From Lentisphaerota bacterium (lineage in GTDB: Bacteria; Verrucomicrobiota; Kiritimatiellia; RFP12; UBA1067), in contig JALHET010000181.1 of NCBI GenBank assembly GCA_022839525.1, positions 1 through 5,028 on the forward strand: a stretch of 5,028 bases of DNA, given 5' to 3'. Positions 1-4,833 of the stretch are shown one piece after another. A program made the position numbers and the translations under genes. Below the pieces are notes generated by a model. That model saw nothing but the letters and a program-made list of their open reading frames with translations. It ran no database searches and was not told the DNA's origin. The first letter of the stretch is position 1. Each line of letters begins with the position of its first letter.

Positions 1-2
1 TC

Positions 3-1703
3 CCGAATCCCGGATTTGAAGCGCATCCCACCATTACCCAAAATTCAGGCAGTTGGCAAGCCGGCTTGGCTCCGTACGATTGGCAGCTCATCACGAACGG
101 AAACGGCACAGCCGGTATCACGTTGGACACCGCAACCACGCCGTGGGTGGGTCAGGACGCAATCCCCGAGGGCGACAGCGCGGTGTTTTTCCAATATCAC
201 GGCGGCATTAAGACCACGGTGCAGATCCCCCGCAGCGGCTTCTACCGGCTCTCTTTCTGGGCTGCCGCGCGGCATAGTAGCAGTGGATATCGGAAACATG
301 ACTTCGACGTGTGGCTCGGTACCCAGCAAGTAGCCGTGGCCAAAACTTATTTTCCCGTTTTTGAACGGTTCGAGTTCGTAACGCCTCACCTCACCAACGG
401 CAACTATGAACTGCGTTTCCAAGGCATCGTCAGCACGGTCAATCGTTCCTCTGTCATTGACGACGTGCGGCTTGATTTTCTGGAAGACGGGACGTTTGCC
501 GAGATCGCCAACGCCGGATTTGAATATTCGGATCACATGGACACCGCCGGCAGTCCGGAGTACTACATGTTCGCACCGGGTAATGCGGGCTGGACGTTTG
601 ACGGACCGATTGACACCAGCGGCATTACCGAATCTATCGCGTGGATAACACCGCCGGAGGCCATCGCACGCCGCGTGCCGGAAGGGTGCCGTTGCGGATT
701 CATCAAGGGCAGCGGCCGGATCGGCCAAGCGATCACCTTCCCGGCGACGGGTGCGGTCTACCGACTTGCCTTCCAGACAGCGGCGCGCGAAAAGTATGAA
801 AACCACGTATTCCGCATCCTGTTAGACGATGTGCCGGTTTTGCCTTACCACCGGACTCAGCAGAACTATTTCCAACCGTTGGAGATCACGCTGCCACCGG
901 CGACCAACTGGACGGCTGATCTGGTGTTCGAAGGGTTGGACACCGCCGAGAACGCAAACCTGTTTTCTTTGATTGATGCTGTGCGTGTCTTCCGCATCGA
1001 CACGGCAGCACTCTCCAACGGCAGTTTCGAGGTAACCACCTCACTGCCGGACGGTAATTACAGCGGCTATGCGACGCTGTGCGAAAATGCGGGGTGGAGC
1101 TTCGAGGCGGACGCCGCAGGCCGGGAGCCGGGCATCAGCGGATATCGCGACGCCTTCGGGCTCCCCTACCACGGCGGAAGGATGGCGTTTCTGCAGGGCA
1201 AGGCCGTGATCCGACAGACGGTAACGATGCCAAATACGGGGACGTACGCCCTTTCATTCTTCGCGGCCTCGCGCATCGCACCGTGGCATGGCTACACGTT
1301 CGAGATCTGCTGGGCTGGCAGGCGTATCGGCATTGTGTCTGTTGAGACGGGACTTTATCGCAGGTATTGCTTCCGTCTGCCCCGTGTGAAGGCAGGCGAA
1401 ACGGTCGAACTCATGTTCCGCGGGCTAACCGAAGGCTCCAAAGGCGCTCTGCTCGACGATGTGACTCTCGAACGTCTGGATGCCTGTGACGCTATGTCGC
1501 TACTGCCGCCGACCGTTGAGATCAACGTTGCCGAAGGCGCGCGCCTGGAGCTGGATTTCGAAGGCACATTGCCGGTCGCCGGAGTGACCCTCGGCGGAGC
1601 CGGGCGCAGCCATGTGATCGATGCGGCAACCTACCCAGAGTTCGTGACAGGTACGGGTTCGCTGTACACCCCGGCCAAGGGCATATTGATTTTGTTACGG
1701 TGA
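3..1703 (+). CDS. Large exported/surface protein with three tandem NGSFE-type jelly-roll domains (5'-truncated)
   Basis: The reading frame is open from the window edge, so the true start and any signal peptide lie upstream. The TTG at 66 is internal: the codons before it read NPGFE at 6-20, the opening of the first repeat. Three domains of about 155-165 residues follow one another. Each starts with an N-x-(G/S)-F-E motif (NPGFE, NAGFE at 510, NGSFE at 1017). Each then has a Trp-containing strand (YDWQL, GWTF, GWSF), a strand like YRLSFWAAAR / YRLAFQTAAR / YALSFFAASR, and a closing (I/L)D(D/A)V strand. This layout resembles DUF642 and other carbohydrate-binding beta-sandwich modules of bacterial surface proteins. 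Ligand binding is inferred, not shown. A roughly 73-residue tail after 1481 differs from the repeats. No catalytic domain is visible in the part seen. The FAD oxidoreductase follows 64 bp downstream on the same strand. The family-level call is firm; the biological role is unknown. Confidence 0.85.
   Translation, partial: PNPGFEAHPTITQNSGSWQAGLAPYDWQLITNGNGTAGITLDTATTPWVGQDAIPEGDSAVFFQYHGGIKTTVQIPRSGFYRLSFWAAARHSSSGYRKHDFDVWLGTQQVAVAKTYFPVFERFEFVTPHLTNGNYELRFQGIVSTVNRSSVIDDVRLDFLEDGTFAEIANAGFEYSDHMDTAGSPEYYMFAPGNAGWTFDGPIDTSGITESIAWITPPEAIARRVPEGCRCGFIKGSGRIGQAITFPATGAVYRLAFQTAAREKYENHVFRILLDDVPVLPYHRTQQNYFQPLEITLPPATNWTADLVFEGLDTAENANLFSLIDAVRVFRIDTAALSNGSFEVTTSLPDGNYSGYATLCENAGWSFEADAAGREPGISGYRDAFGLPYHGGRMAFLQGKAVIRQTVTMPNTGTYALSFFAASRIAPWHGYTFEICWAGRRIGIVSVETGLYRRYCFRLPRVKAGETVELMFRGLTEGSKGALLDDVTLERLDACDAMSLLPPTVEINVAEGARLELDFEGTLPVAGVTLGGAGRSHVIDAATYPEFVTGTGSLYTPAKGILILLR
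6..1481 (+). repeat. Three tandem protein-level repeats (jelly-roll-like modules)
   Basis: The modules lie at about 6-482, 510-1001 and 1017-1481. Their starts are 504 and 507 bases apart (168 and 169 codons). The repetition is seen in the protein and not as obvious DNA identity, so the duplications are old. Shared landmarks in order are: N-x-(G/S)-F-E; a Trp strand; a Pro/Gly-rich turn before a (A/G)F(F/I/L) strand (AVFFQ, CGFIKG, MAFLQG); a TV/AI strand ending in P (TTVQIP, QAITFP, QTVTMP); YxLxF-x3-A(A/S)R; and a closing IDDVRL / IDAVRV / LDDVTL strand. The second module has a CxC pair (EGCRCGF) and the third has three cysteines. The visible part of the first module has none. Confidence 0.8.
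1482..1703 (+). other. C-terminal beta-rich tail of the surface protein
   Basis: These 73 residues lie outside the repeats. After a Pro-containing linker (SLLPPTVEINVAEGA) they read as short alternating strands: LELDFEGTLPVAGVTLGG, then an A-x-TYPEFVTGTGSLY segment, ending in ILILLR. The pattern 'strand-turn-strand, AATYPEFVTGTGSL, final hydrophobic strand' resembles C-terminal tails I know from large secreted proteins of PVC bacteria, where it closes otherwise unrelated architectures. A role in sorting, anchoring or capping is inference; the sequence shows only a compact, Gly-rich, beta-like end. It has no LPxTG motif and no PEP-CTERM signature (no PEP motif, transmembrane stretch and basic end). 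Confidence 0.5.
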
Positions 1704-1754
1704 CCGGGGCAGGATGGGCGGCAATTAATTAGACATAAGGGTTTCACGCACATC

Positions 1755-1761
1755 GGAAGGA
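1755..1761 (+). promoter_or_regulatory. Ribosome binding site that decides the oxidoreductase start
   Basis: A GGAAGGA purine run lies here. An ATG at 1762 touches it, leaving no spacer, whereas the in-frame ATG at 1768 sits 6 bases downstream at a normal distance. This favours 1768 as the start. The protein differs by only two residues (MD). Confidence 0.6.
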
Positions 1762-1767
1762 ATGGAC

Positions 1768-3096
1768 ATGGGCAAACGGAAGGGGTTCTGGATAGTGGCG
1801 GGGTTGATCGTCGGGAGCCTCGCGCGGGCGATCGAATTGCCGCCGGTGACATGCGACGTGGCGGTCGTGGGCGGCGGCTCAGCCGGGATCTGTGCGGCGA
1901 TCCAGAGCGCCCGCGCCGGAGCCAAGACGGTGCTGGTCGAAGCCGCCCACCAGGTGGGCGGCAACACCACCACCGGCGGCGTGAATTTCCCCGGCCTGTT
2001 CCACGCCTGGGGTCGGCAGGTCATCGCCGGCGCGGGCTGGGACGTGGTAACCAACGCGGTGGCATTGGATGGCGGCAAACTGCCCAATTTCGCCAAGCCT
2101 ACCGGTCGCCGCCACTACGAACACCAGATCCTAATCAACATCCCGCTGTTCGTGGTACTGGCGGAAGATGCCTTGACAAGTGCCGGGGTGGCCCTCCACT
2201 ACCATGCGGCGCCGGTGCGAATAGAAGCCGTTCCAGAGGGTTGGCGCGTGAGAACCGCCGCAACCGGAGACACGCGCACGATCACCTGCAAACAACTCGT
2301 GGACTGCACGGGTAACGGAACCGCCGCCGCGCTGGCCGGCTTTGAGCGGTTGCAAGAGAAGGAACGTCAGCCGGGCACCTTCGTCTACCGTATCCGCCCC
2401 AACACGGATCTCTCAAAATTCGACGCTAACGAACTGCAGGCACGCTTTAATGCGGCGGTCGAGAACGGGCAGATCCATCGCAGCGATAGCCGCTGGAGCC
2501 TGCTGCACTACCTGCAGAGCGGCGGCAACACCGCAAACTATGTAGAGGGCGCGGATAACTCAACGGCCGATGCCCGCACCCAGACCAACCTGCGTGGCCG
2601 TGCCGCCGCGTTGCGCATGCTCCGGTTCCTCAAAAGCATCCCGGGGCTGGAAAAGGTGCGGCTGGAGAGCATGTCGCCCGAAGTCGGTGTACGCGAGACC
2701 TACCGCGTGCGCGGCGAGTATCTGATCACGCACGAGGACTACACGTCGGGAAAACACTGGGAAGATTCGGTCTGCTACGCCTTCTACCCCATCGATTTGC
2801 ATGACAAAACGTCGGGCGTACGACCGGCGCACTTGGAGGAAGGCGTGGTGGCGACCGTGCCGTTGCGCGCGTTGATCCCGAAAGGCAGCCGCAACCTGCT
2901 GGTGGCCGGACGTTGCATCAGTAGCGACCGCCACGCCAATTCGGCACTGCGGGTGCAAGCGACCTGCATGGCGACCGGCCAGGCCGCCGGGGCCGCCGCC
3001 GCGCTGGCCGCGCAACGCGGTGCGACGCCCGGACAACTTCCAATTGCAGAGGTGAAGGCCTTACTGACGGCGCACGGCGCCATCGTGCCTGACTGA
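1768..3096 (+). CDS. Exported FAD-dependent oxidoreductase (FAD_oxidored / PF12831-like)
   Basis: The 442-residue flavoprotein has a basic N-terminus (GKRK), a hydrophobic core and an A-R-A cleavage site, which together form a Sec signal peptide of about 21 residues, so it should act outside the cytoplasm. The mature part opens with an FAD-binding Rossmann motif: DVAVVGGGSAG (residues 30-40) followed by the acidic end of strand two, VLVE (E58), and GGNTTTGG (64-71). Further family landmarks are VDCTGNG (178-184), GVRETYRVRGEY (307-318), YPIDLHD (340-346), LLVAGRCIS (377-385) and ATCMATGQAAG (398-408). The length fits a complete single-domain member. The acidic residue usual in the 'DATGD' motif is replaced here (CTGNG). 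The family is abundant in PVC genomes; its substrate cannot be read from sequence. No twin-arginine motif is present, so the cofactor would have to be inserted after Sec export. It is co-directional with the surface protein and may be co-transcribed with it. ATG 1762 is the alternative start. Confidence 0.9.
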   Translation: MGKRKGFWIVAGLIVGSLARAIELPPVTCDVAVVGGGSAGICAAIQSARAGAKTVLVEAAHQVGGNTTTGGVNFPGLFHAWGRQVIAGAGWDVVTNAVALDGGKLPNFAKPTGRRHYEHQILINIPLFVVLAEDALTSAGVALHYHAAPVRIEAVPEGWRVRTAATGDTRTITCKQLVDCTGNGTAAALAGFERLQEKERQPGTFVYRIRPNTDLSKFDANELQARFNAAVENGQIHRSDSRWSLLHYLQSGGNTANYVEGADNSTADARTQTNLRGRAAALRMLRFLKSIPGLEKVRLESMSPEVGVRETYRVRGEYLITHEDYTSGKHWEDSVCYAFYPIDLHDKTSGVRPAHLEEGVVATVPLRALIPKGSRNLLVAGRCISSDRHANSALRVQATCMATGQAAGAAAALAAQRGATPGQLPIAEVKALLTAHGAIVPD

Positions 3097-3148
3097 CCGA
3101 GCAACTCCTAAATGCTCACTCCGTAGCGCCGCATACTGCGCGTCGGCG

Positions 3149-3496
3149 TCAGGCGTTTGGGGTGATGCCGTAGGCGCGCTTGAAGTGACTGGAGAAGTGC
3201 TGCGAAGCCCAAAAGCCGAGAGCAAGCGCCAGTTGCGAGATCGGCGTGTCGGTCTCGGCCAGCAAGCGCTTGGCCTTCTCCAGGCGGCAGGCAAGCTGGA
3301 AGTGATGGGGAGGCAGGCCGGTGAGCTGTTTGAAACGGATGATGAACAGCGAGGGGGATATGCCCGCCTCGCACGCCAGACTGTCGAAGCTGACGCCCAG
3401 TCCGCCCTCTTTCGGCTTCTGCAGCAGGATCACCCCGCCCAGCAAAAAGCACACGAAGATTTCGAGCACATACAAAAAACCGATCAGAATCTGCAT
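3149..3496 (-). CDS. SecG N-terminal segment fused to an AraC-family DNA-binding domain
   Basis: The 115-residue protein has two recognisable parts. Residues 1-37 match the start of SecG, the small SecYEG translocon subunit: one hydrophobic helix (about 3-25), then LLQKPKEGGLGVSF, the conserved cytoplasmic loop. The usual SecG continuation (Gly-rich loop, second membrane helix) is missing. From about residue 35 the sequence is an AraC/XylS C-terminal domain. The first helix-turn-helix is about 37-57 (SLACEAGISPSLF, then RFKQLTG), the linker helix includes RLEKAKRLLAET (71-82), and the second helix-turn-helix is about 85-113 (PISQLALALGF, then HFSSHFKRAYGITP). The residues VSF suit both families, so the joint lies inside shared sequence. 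Predicted topology puts the DNA-binding part in the cytoplasm. Start ATG 3496 is backed by GGAG six bases upstream. The stop falls right after GITPNA, at the usual domain end, and RRR follows in frame beyond it. The gene converges on the oxidoreductase. It could be a functional tethered regulator, a recombination relic or a misassembly. Confidence 0.8.
   Translation of the reverse strand: MQILIGFLYVLEIFVCFLLGGVILLQKPKEGGLGVSFDSLACEAGISPSLFIIRFKQLTGLPPHHFQLACRLEKAKRLLAETDTPISQLALALGFWASQHFSSHFKRAYGITPNA
3152..3394 (-). other. AraC-type helix-turn-helix domain within the chimera
   Basis: Residues 35-115 of the chimera cover nearly the whole AraC C-terminal domain. The typical AraC N-terminal ligand-binding or dimerisation half is absent and is replaced by the SecG membrane segment. 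Key signature positions are present: A-G-I-S-x-S-x-F in the first motif, R-L-x-x-A-x-x-L-L in the linker, I-S-x-x-A-x-x-x-G-F in the second motif, and F-K-R-x-Y-G-I-T-P at the end. An intact fold, and so DNA binding, is plausible. Confidence 0.85.
3386..3496 (-). other. SecG-like first membrane segment within the chimera
   Basis: Residues 1-37 of the chimera form one transmembrane helix followed by the Q-K-x-K-x-G-G-L-G loop typical of SecG. In SecG the N-terminus lies outside and this loop inside. The loop lysines (K27, K29) agree with that by the positive-inside rule. The second SecG helix is not found after the AraC part or in the flanking bases. Confidence 0.7.
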
Positions 3497-3502
3497 ACCG
3501 CA

Positions 3503-3506
3503 CTCC
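3503..3506 (-). promoter_or_regulatory. Ribosome binding site of the SecG-AraC chimera
   Basis: On the minus strand GGAG lies six bases before the ATG at 3496, a normal spacing. It supports translation starting at the SecG-like methionine, so the SecG part belongs to the protein as read. Confidence 0.6.
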
Positions 3507-3529
3507 GTTGCACTTCGCGTTCGTGCGAC
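3507..3529. promoter_or_regulatory. Imperfect inverted repeat upstream of the chimera (possible operator)
   Basis: GTTGCAC (3507-3513) and GTGCGAC (3523-3529) are inverted copies matching at six of seven positions, with nine bases between them. The element lies directly upstream of the chimera's ribosome binding site in the divergent region. It could be a binding site for a dimeric regulator or chance; no binding protein can be named. Confidence 0.3.
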
Positions 3530-3546
3530 AATCTCGTTTTCCGTTA

Positions 3547-3575
3547 TTGCGGCACGCAGGCATCTGCGGTACTAT
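3547..3575 (+). promoter_or_regulatory. Candidate sigma70-type promoter for the TPR lipoprotein operon
   Basis: TTGCGG (3547-3552) and TACTAT (3570-3575) are separated by exactly 17 bases. They match the consensus hexamers at three and four of six positions. Transcription would begin near 3582, giving a leader of about 64 bases before the ATG at 3646. The spacer contains the small palindrome CGCAG-GCAT-CTGCG (3555-3568), which may be an operator. On the other strand TATAGT (3576-3571) would be a good -10 for the chimera gene, but no convincing -35 accompanies it. Confidence 0.4.
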
Positions 3576-3602
3576 AAGCCTCGTTTTACTGTTTCCCTGT
3601 AC

Positions 3603-3620
3603 GCCTGCCGGGTGGCGGGC
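3603..3620 (+). other. Hairpin in the leader of the TPR lipoprotein gene
   Basis: GCCTGCC (3603-3609) pairs with GGCGGGC (3614-3620) across a four-base GGGT loop, giving seven pairs with one T-G wobble. It lies 11 bases before the Shine-Dalgarno sequence and has no T-tract, so it is not a typical terminator. A role in mRNA stability or translation is possible but unproven. Confidence 0.4.
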
Positions 3621-3631
3621 ACGGGGATGGC

Positions 3632-3640
3632 AAGGTGGTG
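3632..3640 (+). promoter_or_regulatory. Ribosome binding site that decides the TPR lipoprotein start
   Basis: AAGGTGGTG is one mismatch from AAGGAGGTG and ends five bases before ATG 3646. This favours 3646 over the longer in-frame opening at TTG 3508, which lies upstream of the candidate promoter and would bury the lipoprotein signal. Confidence 0.65.
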
Positions 3641-3645
3641 CCTTT

Positions 3646-4806
3646 ATGATTCGCATACAGAAGCTTCTTGTCCTTACCCTGGTTGGCCTACTGGCGGGGG
3701 GGTGCGGTTCGGGTTCGGGGCAGAGCGCCATGAAGCAGGGGCTGGCGGCGTTCAACGAGAAGAACTATCCGGCGGCGATCGCGCAGTTTACCCGCGCCAC
3801 CAAGCGGCTGACCGATTCGCCCCCGCTCTATTATCATCTGGGGCTCGCCCATCTGTACCAAGGCGATATGGAGCCCGCCCTGGCGGCCTTCAACGCGGTG
3901 CTGGAACTGGCGCCAGACCACAGCGAGGCGACGGCCTGCCTGGGCCAGATCGCCTACCTGCAGAACGACCAGCCCAAAGCGCAGGCTTATTTTGAGAAGG
4001 CACTGGCGACCGCCGCTGGCGACGAGGCCAAGGCGCGTGTGCTGACGTCGCTGGCGCTGACGGAAATGGCGCGTAACCGAAACGATCTGGCGCGGCTGTA
4101 TCTGCTTCGCGCGCAGTGGCACAACCGCCTGTACGCGCCGGCGTTCTACAATCTGGCCAGCCTCTACCGCGACAAGTTCAATCTGCGCGAAGAGGCGCTC
4201 GACCAGTTCGAGCTGTATGTGCGCCTTGCGCCCAAAGGCGACCGCCACCGCGAGAAGGCGGAGAACAATATCAAGCGGCTCCGCCTCAATCTGGCGCGGA
4301 CTCAGGCCGAGGAGGCGGAGGGGCTGCGGCGAGACCCCGCGGCCGCGGCCCGGCTGCTGCAAGAGGGTGCCCGCCTGCATGCCGCCAAGCAATATTCCAA
4401 AGCGGCCAAGGCGTTCCGCGATGCCTTGGCGGCAGACCCGCTCACCTTCAGTGCGGCGTATGGGCTCGCCATGACCTACAAGATTCAGGGGCAGCGCGCC
4501 GAGGCGGTAGAGGCTTTCCGGCGCGCGGCGGCGATCAACCCCAACCATCAGGACAGTTATCTGCAGGCGGCGGAGCTGGCGTTCCAACTGAAGCGCTACA
4601 CCGAAGCGGCGAAGCTCCTCGACCGCGCGATCGCCCGCAGCCCGTTCAACCCGGCCAGTGCCGAGCTTATGGCACGGATCCGGTACGCCGAGACACGTTT
4701 GCCCGAAGCGCGCGCGTATGGCGAATTCTACCTTTCCCTGTTGCGTCCGGGTGACAAGAACCGTCCCGCCTACGAGAAGTGGGTGCGGGCGCTTCCCCTC
4801 AAATAA
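3646..4806 (+). CDS. TPR-repeat lipoprotein
   Basis: The 386-residue protein is probably envelope-attached. The N-terminus (MIRIQKLL, hydrophobic stretch, LLAGGC) is a lipoprotein signal with the lipid-bearing cysteine at residue 20, followed by a GSGSG linker. The rest is helical tetratricopeptide repeats. The clear ones are about 27-59 (GLAAFNEKNYPAAIAQF), 60-93 (YYHLGLAHLYQGDMEPALAAF), 94-126, 164-198 (FYNLASLY, EEALDQFELYVRLAP), 235-268 (GARLHAAKQYSKAAKAF), 269-302 (AYGLAMTYKIQGQRAEAVEAF) and 303-336. Weaker ones lie near 131-163 and 337-370. A charged helix at 200-235 separates two TPR blocks. TPR arrays bind other proteins, so a scaffold or assembly role in the envelope is likely, but the partner is unknown. 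No enzymatic domain is present. The CvpA-like gene starts 27 bases downstream, which suggests an operon. The start is chosen from the Shine-Dalgarno sequence and the lipobox. Confidence 0.88.
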   Translation: MIRIQKLLVLTLVGLLAGGCGSGSGQSAMKQGLAAFNEKNYPAAIAQFTRATKRLTDSPPLYYHLGLAHLYQGDMEPALAAFNAVLELAPDHSEATACLGQIAYLQNDQPKAQAYFEKALATAAGDEAKARVLTSLALTEMARNRNDLARLYLLRAQWHNRLYAPAFYNLASLYRDKFNLREEALDQFELYVRLAPKGDRHREKAENNIKRLRLNLARTQAEEAEGLRRDPAAAARLLQEGARLHAAKQYSKAAKAFRDALAADPLTFSAAYGLAMTYKIQGQRAEAVEAFRRAAAINPNHQDSYLQAAELAFQLKRYTEAAKLLDRAIARSPFNPASAELMARIRYAETRLPEARAYGEFYLSLLRPGDKNRPAYEKWVRALPLK

Positions 4807-4833
4807 GCAAGTTTACCAGTGTCGGATGTGCCT

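Noticed and set aside
45..806. 253-codon open frame on the minus strand opposite the surface protein
   Set aside because: No recognisable motif. The plus strand in the same place encodes clear repeat domains; long antisense frames are common in GC-rich coding DNA.
1669..1709. CCCCGG / CCGGGG inverted repeat around the end of the surface protein gene as a terminator
   Set aside because: The stem has only six pairs with a 29-base loop and no following T-tract.
1704..1767. Promoter in the gap before the oxidoreductase
   Set aside because: The AATTAATT patch at 1723-1730 is AT-rich, but no spaced pair of -35 and -10 hexamers is convincing.
3097..3148. Terminator between the convergent oxidoreductase and chimera genes
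   Set aside because: Only five-pair stems (GAGCA/TGCTC at 3099-3117, CGCCG/CGGCG at 3127-3148) and no T-tract on either strand.
3508..3645. 46-codon N-terminal extension of the TPR gene from TTG 3508
   Set aside because: It would bury the lipoprotein signal, lies upstream of the candidate promoter and has no good ribosome binding site, while ATG 3646 has both a Shine-Dalgarno sequence and a lipobox.
3108..3755. 215-codon minus-strand frame overlapping the SecG-AraC gene and the TPR start
   Set aside because: It is in a different frame from the AraC domain, is low in recognisable motifs and is Arg/Pro-rich. The AraC and SecG signatures identify the correct frame.
3688..4587. 299-codon open frame on the minus strand opposite the TPR gene
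   Set aside because: It has an Arg/Gln/Leu-rich composition without domains. It is the codon-bias shadow of the TPR gene, whose repeats are unmistakable.
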